Positions 1 to 5,710 of a stretch of DNA of 7,439 bases are shown here, piece after piece (position 1 is the first letter of the stretch; each line of letters begins with the position of its first letter). The stretch spans positions 1-7,439 of the forward strand of contig DAIEPN010000073.1 of NCBI GenBank assembly GCA_027348355.1, given 5' to 3'. Origin of the DNA: Chlamydiota bacterium. Its GTDB lineage: Bacteria; Chlamydiota; Chlamydiia; Chlamydiales; Rhabdochlamydiaceae. The position numbers were made by a program, and so were the translations under genes. Below the pieces are notes generated by a model. That model was not told the DNA's origin. It saw only the letters and a program-made list of their open reading frames with translations, and ran no database searches.

Positions 1-243
1 ACCTGTTTCCTTGTATAAACGATAGACTCTCTTGTGATTCACTTTAAGTCCTTCACGCTTTAGCATGATATGAATTCTCCGATACCCAAATCTTTTTCTT
101 TCATGGGCAATCGAAACAATTTTACTTTTTAAGCCCTCATCATCTTTTGGCTTAGGTTTATAGCGCCCTACAGACCTGTCAAACGCAAGCAACCTACATG
201 CTTGCCTTTGACTGAAACCATGCACGTTTATTAATTCATTCAT
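1..243 (-). CDS. IS3-family transposase OrfB, N-terminal part (cut by window edge; possibly frameshifted)
   Basis: Translation from ATG 243-241 stays open for 81 codons to the window edge. It reads like the N-terminus of an IS3 OrfB: a helix-turn-helix region (GFSQRQACRLLAFDRS) followed by the HTH_21-type block containing RFGYRRIHIMLKREG and NHKRVYRLYKE. The DDE integrase core would lie beyond position 1. The same frame stays open upstream to about 264, and its residues PQAKRTAMNEL resemble the usual start of IS407-type OrfB. This frame is +1 relative to orfA, whereas IS3 OrfB is normally reached by a -1 shift. In this copy the -1 frame meets TGA at 242-240. Either orfB starts independently at the ATG, or about one base has been lost near 263-267, which would prevent formation of the OrfAB fusion transposase. 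There is no clear RBS for the ATG. Confidence 0.75.
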   Translation of the reverse strand, partial: MNELINVHGFSQRQACRLLAFDRSVGRYKPKPKDDEGLKSKIVSIAHERKRFGYRRIHIMLKREGLKVNHKRVYRLYKETG

Positions 244-265
244 GGCTGTTCTCTTTGCCTGTGGC

Positions 266-529
266 TTACCACTTTTTTGATAGCAGATCTTCTAAAGCAA
301 GGTTATCTAAGGCGTAGTCTGCTACCAATCTTTTGAGTTTGCGGTTTTCCTCTTCTAGGGTTCTTAGTCTTTGTGCTTCAGATACGCTCATCCCACCAAA
401 TTTAGCTTTCCAGGAATAATACGTTTGTACTGAAACGTTATGTTTGCGGCAGACGTCAGCTACTTTCGCACCAGCTTCCGTTTCTTTGAGAATATTGATG
501 ATTTGCTCTTCTGAAAATCTTTTCTTCAT
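266..529 (-). CDS. IS3-family transposase OrfA (helix-turn-helix, leucine zipper)
   Basis: This 87-residue protein is full length for an IS3 OrfA. Residues about 5-43 form the HTH_Tnp_1 DNA-binding region (EEQIINILKETEAGAKVADV, then CRKHNVS and YYSWKAKFGG). Residues about 55-83 form the leucine-zipper segment (LEEENRKLKRLVADYALDN), and the protein ends LLSKKW. OrfA binds the IS ends and supplies the N-terminal part of the OrfAB transposase. The start ATG at 529-527 is preceded by AGGAGT (540-535 on the minus strand) at normal spacing. Near the 3' end the coding strand has the slippery heptamer A AAA AAG (278-272), the usual -1 frameshift signal of this family, just before the stop codon. Confidence 0.9.
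   Translation of the reverse strand: MKKRFSEEQIINILKETEAGAKVADVCRKHNVSVQTYYSWKAKFGGMSVSEAQRLRTLEEENRKLKRLVADYALDNLALEDLLSKKW
272..278 (-). promoter_or_regulatory. A_AAA_AAG slippery heptamer (programmed -1 frameshift site of the IS)
   Basis: On the coding strand the codons TCA AAA AAG TGG TAA contain the heptamer A AAA AAG in the correct phase for -1 slippage, two codons before the orfA stop. This is the standard recoding signal of IS3 elements. In this copy a -1 shift gives VVSHRQREQP and then stops at TGA (242-240), so the signal does not lead into the open orfB frame. This points to a small deletion between the heptamer and orfB. Confidence 0.6.
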
Positions 530-606
530 TGTTCACTCCTAAAATTTTGGTTAATTTTAGCATGAACATCTATTTCTTTTCGGATGGATTTCTCGGGGCA
601 AGGTCA

Positions 607-707
607 CTCAAAGGATTAATATCTTCGAACTCAAAATTGAAGTTACTACACTTTCAACCCGACGTAGGCACTCGATCAATTCTTAAGCAAATAATTTTTT
701 AAAAAAA
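607..707. other. Short non-coding gap between the IS end and the lanB stop
   Basis: No convincing gene is seen here. The part next to lanB holds an AT-only palindrome (692-710, arms of 9 bases around one central base) that includes the lanB stop codon. On the minus strand it gives seven Ts directly after TAA. It has no GC stem, so it is not a good intrinsic terminator. A second imperfect inverted repeat around 620-640 (AACTC...GAAGTT) is also weak. Where the lan transcript ends is therefore not clear; it may run into the IS. Confidence 0.4.
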
Positions 708-3700
708 TTAGACAGGTACAGCATCTAAGAGCTTTTCTGCTTGCAACTGTTTAGTTTTTTGTCTGAGCATAAAAAGAGAGTGGTAGGCATATACCATAGC
801 TTTTTGTTCTTTTTTTCCCTCTGTGCCAAGTCGATTGCAATGCATGTGTAAAATGCTACCATATATGTTCTGAGGAGTATTTGTAAGCAGTTTTTTATCT
901 TTTATTTCTTCCATTTTTGATACAAAAGAGACTAAACTTGCTCTTCTTTTTTCAAAAGCCTCAAGCAGAAAAGAAGACTCAGAAAATAAGTCTCTTTTCT
1001 CTTCCAAAATAATCTCAGTAAGCTTAATCAGCTCATCTTTCCATTTTCGGAATCCTTTTAGTTCTTCTTTGTGTAAGCCAAGTGAGCTAAAAAAAAAGAT
1101 TTGATCTTCTAAATTGAGATTACATCCTTTTAATATGTCGATACAGCTCAGAGCTGCAATTACTTCTTCAGATAATTTTGTTTTCTTTTTCAATATTGTA
1201 TTGAGAAGTAGGATGGTAACGCTCGAATCATGACAAAAATATGTTTCTGCATATTCAATTAACTGATCTCCTCCATACCTTTCTACCTCCCTTTCATACC
1301 CTGCAAGAACAAAGTCTTGCATTTGTCCTTTTTGCATAAGAATAGAAGCCCAATCATGAAAAGCGGGCATCAGATTGGATATAATTTTATCCTTTTCTCC
1401 TCGAAATCGGATTCTTACATGAGGCTTAGGATCTGTAAAACGAATAAAAAACCACTGCTGAACAATTCCTTGTTTAAGTAAAAAATCCGCAAAACCAGAT
1501 AGATTCTCACTTATGAATCGATTTTCATTGTCTTTTGCTAAATAGCATTTTGCATAAAACCACTCGCTTCCGGGAAGCTTCCAGCGAGAGTGATGAGGGA
1601 CTGATGTATAGGCAGGAAAAGCGGGGTTAGAATTAACAGGGGAATATTTTTTATTTTTGATAAAGGGTACTACAAATTCGCTAGCATGCAAACCTTGTCC
1701 ACTTCTAATCCATTCCCCTTTTCCTTGACCTATTTTTTCTATAAGAATCACCTCTTGGCCTTTTTTGATCTTGGAGATGATTTCTTTTACATGGGAAGAA
1801 TGGTTCATGTCTAAAAGAATTGAATTATCCATCTCAGTTAGTAATAGATAGTTAGGAAGATTCAATTGCTGAACCCAAGAATAAAACTTCTTTTCAATCA
1901 ACTCTTCCTTGGCTTGTTCTGAAAGTCCTAGAGAAATGAGGTCGACTTTCCATGTAGCAGGAAATAGAAGCGTTTTTTTATATCTGACCCTTGGCAAATA
2001 TTCAGCATTTTCTAAACCATTCCATGGAAATGGACGAAGAGGACGATATTTAGATTGACTCACATCACGCATAAAACGGATGGGGCTTGGTGCATAGGTA
2101 TAATTTAACATACTCCCTTGGCTTATTAGTAATTCCTTTGAGCCATCTTGGAGTGTCAAATATAGCCTGTCATAGGTTGCGCCAACATAGATTTCACTTA
2201 GAGAAAACCCGGATGTGATTTTTTCTGGTTTACCAAGATCGATCGTATATTGTCTGAGATTAGGATGTATAGAAACATTTGCAGACCGAGGTATTGTAGG
2301 GAAATAGGAAGATTCTATAAACAGACTGTTTTCATCAAGTTTTTCTTCTTTTTGAAGGAAGGATTTTAGGTTTTGCTTTGTACTCTCCCCTAATAAATCT
2401 AAAAATCTTCCGAATGTAGCTCCAGCTTCCCAAGAAGTTCTTGAGAACTGCAAAAGAAAATTGCCTGAATCAATAGCTGCCTGCGAATCAGCAAAAATTT
2501 CACAAAAATAATCAAAAGATAGAGTGGCTTTTTCCTTGTCTTGATCTTGCTTTTCTAAAATTTGGTCAAGTATCTCTTCTGTTATTACAATTTCCCTTTT
2601 ACGTTCTTTTTGGCAAGCGATCCACTCAGCCTTAAGCCATTTATCAAAACGTACATTCTTTTTATTTTTAGGAAGATCAGGTCCGGAACTATTTAGATAG
2701 CCCTCTGGAGTTCCAAGCCCCCTTTCTTCGTCTAAAAGTTCAAGCAGAGGGACAATGCGAAAAGTTCCATATCTTTCCAAAAATTTTGCATGATATGAGC
2801 TAAGAACCGAAGGATAGGAATAAAGAGAGGATAATCTCCACAAAACTTCAGCAGATTCAGCTAACTGCTCAGCAACTATGGAAGGAAGTGTAAGCCCTTT
2901 TCCAAAATATCCAGTATCAACCTGAAGGAGGTTTGGGCTTTCCACAACTTCTTTCATACTTTTTAAAATCTCTTGAAGGTACTTTTCTCCATGACCTGCA
3001 GGAGTCTTATTATAGGTCTCAATTTGAGAAGCTATTTTTACAAGGGAAGGAAAATAAGAACATAAACTAGGGAACTTAGCCATAAAATCAGCAAAAGGAG
3101 ACTCTGTTAGTAGAGAAGGAACGCATTCATAGCATAGAAATTGATCTTTGATAAGTTTTTTGATCATTCCTTGCAGTTTATCTTTTTCAACATTGAGAAA
3201 CTGACCTATGATTTTATTTACGAGTTCATCCATGCTAACTGGATGTTTAGCTATCTCAAAAATTGCCTTCGTCAAAAACGAGGATCGAATCGAAAGACTT
3301 TGAGGCTTTTCTTCTTCCTTTTCGTCTGTCGTTCCTTTTCCTTCTTGTGGGTTTTCTATCTTTTTTTTTCTAACAAAATTAAGACAAGTCCTGTCCCCTA
3401 TTTCAACAAGTAAAGGGTTCGTTCTCATTCTGAGCTCATTTCGAATCTTCTCCTCAGAGCAACATTTGTCAATCACAGCTAAAAGCCACTCCATATCAGG
3501 CCTTGCTCTTTTTTTGATTTCTTTCAAATCCAAATCACAAAATGTCTCACTTTCCCAACTTCCCACGGAAATAAAAGAGAAAAGCCCAAAAGGAGTGGCT
3601 CTTGTAGTCATTCTTAGCAAGTACTTAAGCAAGCTCGAAGCAATTTGCTTTTTCTCTTTTTCAGATTTTTCTTTTTGATTGATAATAGATTCATAAAGCG

Positions 3701-3878
3701 AAGGGGAAGCAATAGCAATCGCTTCTCTTATAAGTTCTTCTGATTTACACCATGATGTAAGAGATGTATAAAGATCTTTCTCAGAAAGAAAAGAGAAAAA
3801 ATTTTCAAAGGACAAATGAGGAGTTCTTACCATAAAAAAGGGAGCTGGCAAAAACAAAAAATCTTCTTTATTTTTCAT
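708..3878 (-). CDS. lanB: Class I lanthipeptide dehydratase LanB, full length
   Basis: A 1056-residue protein, the usual size for a full-length LanB (about 1000). The N-terminal glutamylation domain has the hallmark LLRMTTRATPFGLF (residues 87-100); R89, R93 and T95 match by spacing NisB R83, R87 and T89. It continues with RPDMEWL (126-132). The C-terminal elimination (SpaB-C) domain has WFFIRF-DPKPHVRIRF (809-825), YEREVERYGG (861-870) and HMHCNR (1011-1016). R824, R867 and H1011 or H1013 are the likely counterparts of NisB R786, R826 and H961. Known family role: transfer of Glu from glutamyl-tRNA to Ser/Thr of the precursor and elimination to Dha/Dhb, in the cytoplasm. Both halves are in one chain, unlike split thiopeptide dehydratases. 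A charged Lys/Glu linker lies at 171-193. The start overlaps the lanC end by 11 nt and has only a weak GGAA upstream, which suggests translational coupling. The reading frame is intact despite two nine-base homopolymers. Confidence 0.95.
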   Translation of the reverse strand: MKNKEDFLFLPAPFFMVRTPHLSFENFFSFLSEKDLYTSLTSWCKSEELIREAIAIASPSLYESIINQKEKSEKEKKQIASSLLKYLLRMTTRATPFGLFSFISVGSWESETFCDLDLKEIKKRARPDMEWLLAVIDKCCSEEKIRNELRMRTNPLLVEIGDRTCLNFVRKKKIENPQEGKGTTDEKEEEKPQSLSIRSSFLTKAIFEIAKHPVSMDELVNKIIGQFLNVEKDKLQGMIKKLIKDQFLCYECVPSLLTESPFADFMAKFPSLCSYFPSLVKIASQIETYNKTPAGHGEKYLQEILKSMKEVVESPNLLQVDTGYFGKGLTLPSIVAEQLAESAEVLWRLSSLYSYPSVLSSYHAKFLERYGTFRIVPLLELLDEERGLGTPEGYLNSSGPDLPKNKKNVRFDKWLKAEWIACQKERKREIVITEEILDQILEKQDQDKEKATLSFDYFCEIFADSQAAIDSGNFLLQFSRTSWEAGATFGRFLDLLGESTKQNLKSFLQKEEKLDENSLFIESSYFPTIPRSANVSIHPNLRQYTIDLGKPEKITSGFSLSEIYVGATYDRLYLTLQDGSKELLISQGSMLNYTYAPSPIRFMRDVSQSKYRPLRPFPWNGLENAEYLPRVRYKKTLLFPATWKVDLISLGLSEQAKEELIEKKFYSWVQQLNLPNYLLLTEMDNSILLDMNHSSHVKEIISKIKKGQEVILIEKIGQGKGEWIRSGQGLHASEFVVPFIKNKKYSPVNSNPAFPAYTSVPHHSRWKLPGSEWFYAKCYLAKDNENRFISENLSGFADFLLKQGIVQQWFFIRFTDPKPHVRIRFRGEKDKIISNLMPAFHDWASILMQKGQMQDFVLAGYEREVERYGGDQLIEYAETYFCHDSSVTILLLNTILKKKTKLSEEVIAALSCIDILKGCNLNLEDQIFFFSSLGLHKEELKGFRKWKDELIKLTEIILEEKRDLFSESSFLLEAFEKRRASLVSFVSKMEEIKDKKLLTNTPQNIYGSILHMHCNRLGTEGKKEQKAMVYAYHSLFMLRQKTKQLQAEKLLDAVPV

Positions 3879-5244
3879 GGTTTATTCCATCGCTAACAAG
3901 AAAGGGAGCGTGCCACCAAGATGTTAAGCTTTCTACAGTAAGAAGAGTGAGAAGAACTCCTACACTTCCTTCAAGGAAGCCTAAATTATTGATTTCAAAA
4001 TACCCTCCGCTTTTGCAGAGCTCCATATTCTTAAATCCAAAAGGGAACTGAGGATTATAAAATTGCATAAGAGTACCTTTGAGCTCTCTGACTCGCTCTT
4101 CAAGATCTAAAAATGTAGTCTGTTGAGCTATTTGGTGTGTGATAAGAAGAAGCCCTGAAATCCCATGACAAAAAGTAGGCCCCGTCAGATTCCATTCTTC
4201 AGGTTTCCTATGAAACACAGATCGAAGAGATTCCACAGCAAATTCTTTTAACCCTTCGTCTTGAAGAGCCTTCCCAGCCAAAAATAAAGAACTTGCGACT
4301 CCTGGAGTTCCATAACACCACGCGTCTCTTCCTTGAACATAAGGTTTTTGTGGCTCATTTGCAATTTCATCTTCAAAACGAATACGTGATTCCCAGAAAA
4401 AGCTTCCCTTTGCATACCTTCTACGATCTTTGAGCCAATCAGATATTTTTTGCATCGCCTCCTTTTGCCCTTGAATAGTAATTCCGTGGAGACCTGCTAC
4501 AGAAAGAAAAGCTAACACTCCAGGGATTCCATGGGATAATCCTAAGTTAAAATTCCCTTTTGGATATTGTTTTTTATCATCTTCCATAATTTGCACTTCT
4601 AAGGACTGATACCAAGCTGGGACTTGTACCCCTTCTACAATCATTTTACCAGTGAGCCCTACGAGCAAATGTAAGATCTCTTGAATAACCTGAACAAAGG
4701 TTGGATTAGGAAGCTGAGTAAGTCCATACGTGCCAATCCCAGTAATTCCCTGAATGACGTCATATAAAAACATAGCAATTGATTTTCCATTTTGTAAATC
4801 TTCTCTAAAGGGAATAAAATAGTGTCTTTCCATGCCTTGAATCAAATGATCGTTCAGAGTGTTGAGTAATTTTTGATATCTCGTTCCTCCCCTAGAGGCT
4901 TGAGATACAGCAAAACAAATTCCAGCGAGACCACTAAAAAGAGATAAAGTAGTAATTCCCTGCTTTTCAATACAATCTTTGATTTTCAGCACATAAGAAT
5001 GAGCCACAAGATCCCATTTTTCATCGGGAAATAGCCGATCTAATTCTGTAATCAACAATAAAATCGCAGGATACCCTCCTGAAAAAGAAAGATCTCCCCA
5101 TGGATATTCGTGAAATAAAGGATCTGGATTCCGATTTTCAGGATCTAAAATGATTGCTTTAACATTTTCTGGATCTTTCAATCGATTCACGATTTCTTTA
5201 ACTATAAGAAGACAATGTTCATTTGGTGCAAGAAATGTTTGCAT
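3868..5244 (-). CDS. lanC: Lanthionine synthetase LanC (zinc-dependent cyclase)
   Basis: A 458-residue protein counted from ATG 5244-5242. This start was chosen because AAAGGA (5256-5251) lies six bases upstream; the frame stays open to a TTG at 5289 and an ATG at 5280, but those have no RBS and fall inside a hairpin. LanC signature blocks are all present: LGLSHGIPG (H238), AWCYGTPG (C310) and FCHGISG (C359, H360). C310, C359 and H360 correspond to the zinc ligands NisC C284, C330 and H331, and H238 corresponds to the NisC catalytic H212; the 72-residue spacing between the first two matches NisC. SLFSGLAGI nearer the N-terminus is another GxxG barrel repeat. Known family role: stereospecific addition of Cys thiols to dehydrated Ser/Thr, forming (methyl)lanthionine. 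It lies between lanA and lanB, an order less common than lanB before lanC. The C-terminus overlaps lanB. Confidence 0.94.
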   Translation of the reverse strand: MQTFLAPNEHCLLIVKEIVNRLKDPENVKAIILDPENRNPDPLFHEYPWGDLSFSGGYPAILLLITELDRLFPDEKWDLVAHSYVLKIKDCIEKQGITTLSLFSGLAGICFAVSQASRGGTRYQKLLNTLNDHLIQGMERHYFIPFREDLQNGKSIAMFLYDVIQGITGIGTYGLTQLPNPTFVQVIQEILHLLVGLTGKMIVEGVQVPAWYQSLEVQIMEDDKKQYPKGNFNLGLSHGIPGVLAFLSVAGLHGITIQGQKEAMQKISDWLKDRRRYAKGSFFWESRIRFEDEIANEPQKPYVQGRDAWCYGTPGVASSLFLAGKALQDEGLKEFAVESLRSVFHRKPEEWNLTGPTFCHGISGLLLITHQIAQQTTFLDLEERVRELKGTLMQFYNPQFPFGFKNMELCKSGGYFEINNLGFLEGSVGVLLTLLTVESLTSWWHAPFLVSDGINHEK

Positions 5245-5250
5245 GGAATT

Positions 5251-5256
5251 TCCTTT
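5251..5256 (-). promoter_or_regulatory. Ribosome binding site deciding the lanC start
   Basis: AAAGGA on the minus strand, six bases before ATG 5244-5242. It supports this start over the in-frame TTG at 5289 and ATG at 5280. It lies seven bases past the foot of the 5264-5296 hairpin, so the structure could affect ribosome access. Confidence 0.6.
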
Positions 5257-5263
5257 AAAATAT

Positions 5264-5296
5264 GAATTGCTTATGATCATTGATCGCAAGCAATTC
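5264..5296 (-). promoter_or_regulatory. Inverted repeat / stem-loop between lanA and lanC
   Basis: The arms GAATTGCTT (5264-5272) and AAGCAATTC (5288-5296) are perfect 9-base complements. Inside, GATCA (5275-5279) and TGATC (5281-5285) are also complementary, separated from the outer arms by a two-by-two mismatch, so the whole 33 bases is nearly symmetric. On the minus-strand transcript it is followed by ATATTTT and then the lanC RBS. Known context: in nisin-type operons a hairpin after the precursor gene acts as a partial terminator or processing site, so that the precursor is made in excess of the enzymes. The same role is inferred here. A dyad operator for a regulator is the alternative. 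The stem is AT-rich and the T-run short, so full termination is unlikely. Confidence 0.5.
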
Positions 5297-5325
5297 TACC
5301 ATATTCATTCTCTACTAATTACTGC

Positions 5326-5348
5326 TAATAAATTAACTTAGTTTATTA
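5326..5348 (-). repeat. AT-rich inverted repeat overlapping the lanA stop
   Basis: TAATAAA (5326-5332) and TTTATTA (5342-5348) are perfect 7-base complements around a 9-base centre that can partly pair. The repeat overlaps the lanA stop codon. It is made only of A-T pairs in the arms, so as an RNA stem it is weak; it may protect the 3' end of a lanA-only transcript or may be chance in AT-rich DNA. Confidence 0.25.
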
Positions 5349-5591
5349 ACATTGAGAACAAACAGTACAAGCTCCACATGAATACTGGTGTGCGGTGCAG
5401 TTGTTACTTGTACAAACGCCATGGGTATTACAGTAATTTGATTGAGTCATATTTGTATTGACAACATGAAGTGCCTGTATCTCCATATCGAGATCATAAA
5501 GATCATCCGCAACGACAGCTACGGATGTCTGGTATTTCTCTTTATTTTGCATGTTATATAGATGAAATGGCGCAAATTCTTCTGTTTTCAT
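5346..5591 (-). CDS. lanA: Class I lanthipeptide precursor peptide LanA (Cys-rich core)
   Basis: An 81-residue peptide immediately upstream of lanC and lanB. Residues 1 to about 45 are a charged, Cys-free leader containing LYDLDMEIQ (31-39). YDLD is a conservative version of the FNLD/FDLD box that LanB binds in class I leaders. The C-terminal part has seven Cys (54, 60, 65, 72, 75, 78, 81) and about ten Ser/Thr (T46, T49, S51, T56, T61, S62, T66, S71, T76, S79), enough for up to seven thioether rings. The last ten residues, CGACTVCSQC, place Cys every third residue. There is no GG or obvious protease site, so the leader/core border is unknown, probably between residues 40 and 50. The ATG at 5591-5589 has a strong AAGGAG five bases upstream. 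I do not recognise the core as a known lantibiotic. The role is inferred from context, the leader box and composition. Confidence 0.88.
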   Translation of the reverse strand: MKTEEFAPFHLYNMQNKEKYQTSVAVVADDLYDLDMEIQALHVVNTNMTQSNYCNTHGVCTSNNCTAHQYSCGACTVCSQC

Positions 5592-5596
5592 GTGAT

Positions 5597-5602
5597 CTCC
5601 TT
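5597..5602 (-). promoter_or_regulatory. Strong ribosome binding site for lanA
   Basis: AAGGAG on the minus strand, five bases before the lanA ATG at 5591. It is the best Shine-Dalgarno match in the window, consistent with high expression of the precursor compared with lanC and lanB. Confidence 0.7.
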
Positions 5603-5630
5603 TTTTGTTAGATTTAATTGCTCAAAAATG

Positions 5631-5647
5631 GTGTATATCCTCTACAC
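5631..5647 (-). promoter_or_regulatory. Small stem-loop in the lanA leader region
   Basis: GTGTA (5631-5635) and TACAC (5643-5647) can pair around a 7-base loop. On the minus strand the stem is followed by C and ATTTTTG, so it resembles a very weak attenuator. Only five base pairs are possible, so it may be chance. It lies between the candidate promoter and the lanA RBS. Confidence 0.2.
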
Positions 5648-5663
5648 TGGAACCTCCATAGAA

Positions 5664-5691
5664 ATAGTAAATCTTTTCCCATTTTATGCAA
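5664..5691 (-). promoter_or_regulatory. Candidate sigma70-type promoter for lanA
   Basis: On the minus strand TTGCAT (5691-5686) is followed after 16 bases by TACTAT (5669-5664). The -35 has the TTG core and the -10 matches four of six consensus bases. The site lies in the 119-bp gap between the ABC gene and lanA, 73 bases before the lanA ATG. The gap is large enough for an independent promoter. The match is modest, so read-through from the ABC gene is also possible. Confidence 0.3.
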
Positions 5692-5710
5692 TAAAGAAAG
5701 ATTGCGGATC

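Larger units (their letters stand above)
1..606 (-). mobile_element. IS3-family insertion sequence (IS407-like subgroup), one end only
   Basis: The segment contains orfA (266-529) and the first part of orfB (from about 243 to the window edge), in the order typical of IS3-family elements. The outer end upstream of orfA is placed near 606: read on the minus strand it begins TGACCTTGCCCCGAG, which has the 5'-TG terminus and the TGACCT-GCCCC pattern I know from IS407-type ends. The other end, with the catalytic DDE part of orfB, lies outside the window. The family call rests on the protein sequences of orfA and orfB. The exact boundary is inferred from one end only, because the matching inverted repeat and the target duplication cannot be checked here. 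The element is transcribed in the same direction as the lanthipeptide operon and lies about 100 bp past lanB. Confidence 0.75.

Noticed and set aside
607..690. Short open stretch on the minus strand (ELIECLRRVESVV and onward) that could be a gene remnant
   Set aside because: Only about 24 codons between stops, no start, and I cannot match it to a family; likely chance.
3141..3678. Two plus-strand open frames (3141-3413 and 3466-3678) opposite lanB
   Set aside because: They lie wholly inside a well-supported LanB coding region, have Phe/Lys/Ser-rich low-complexity translations, no RBS and no recognisable domain.
5245..5289. Longer lanC start at TTG 5289 or ATG 5280, adding up to 15 residues
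   Set aside because: No Shine-Dalgarno sequence lies before either codon and both fall in the inverted repeat; ATG 5244 has AAAGGA at good spacing.
5150..5341. Plus-strand open frame opposite the lanC start and lanA-lanC gap
   Set aside because: Mostly antisense to lanC, with no RBS and no similarity that I recognise; it also crosses the hairpin.
5397..5435. Reading the Cys-rich small protein as a zinc-ribbon or ferredoxin-like protein
   Set aside because: The CxxC spacing fits, but the YDLD leader box, the Ser/Thr-Cys pairs and direct linkage to lanC and lanB favour a lanthipeptide precursor; metal binding is kept only as an alternative for the tail.
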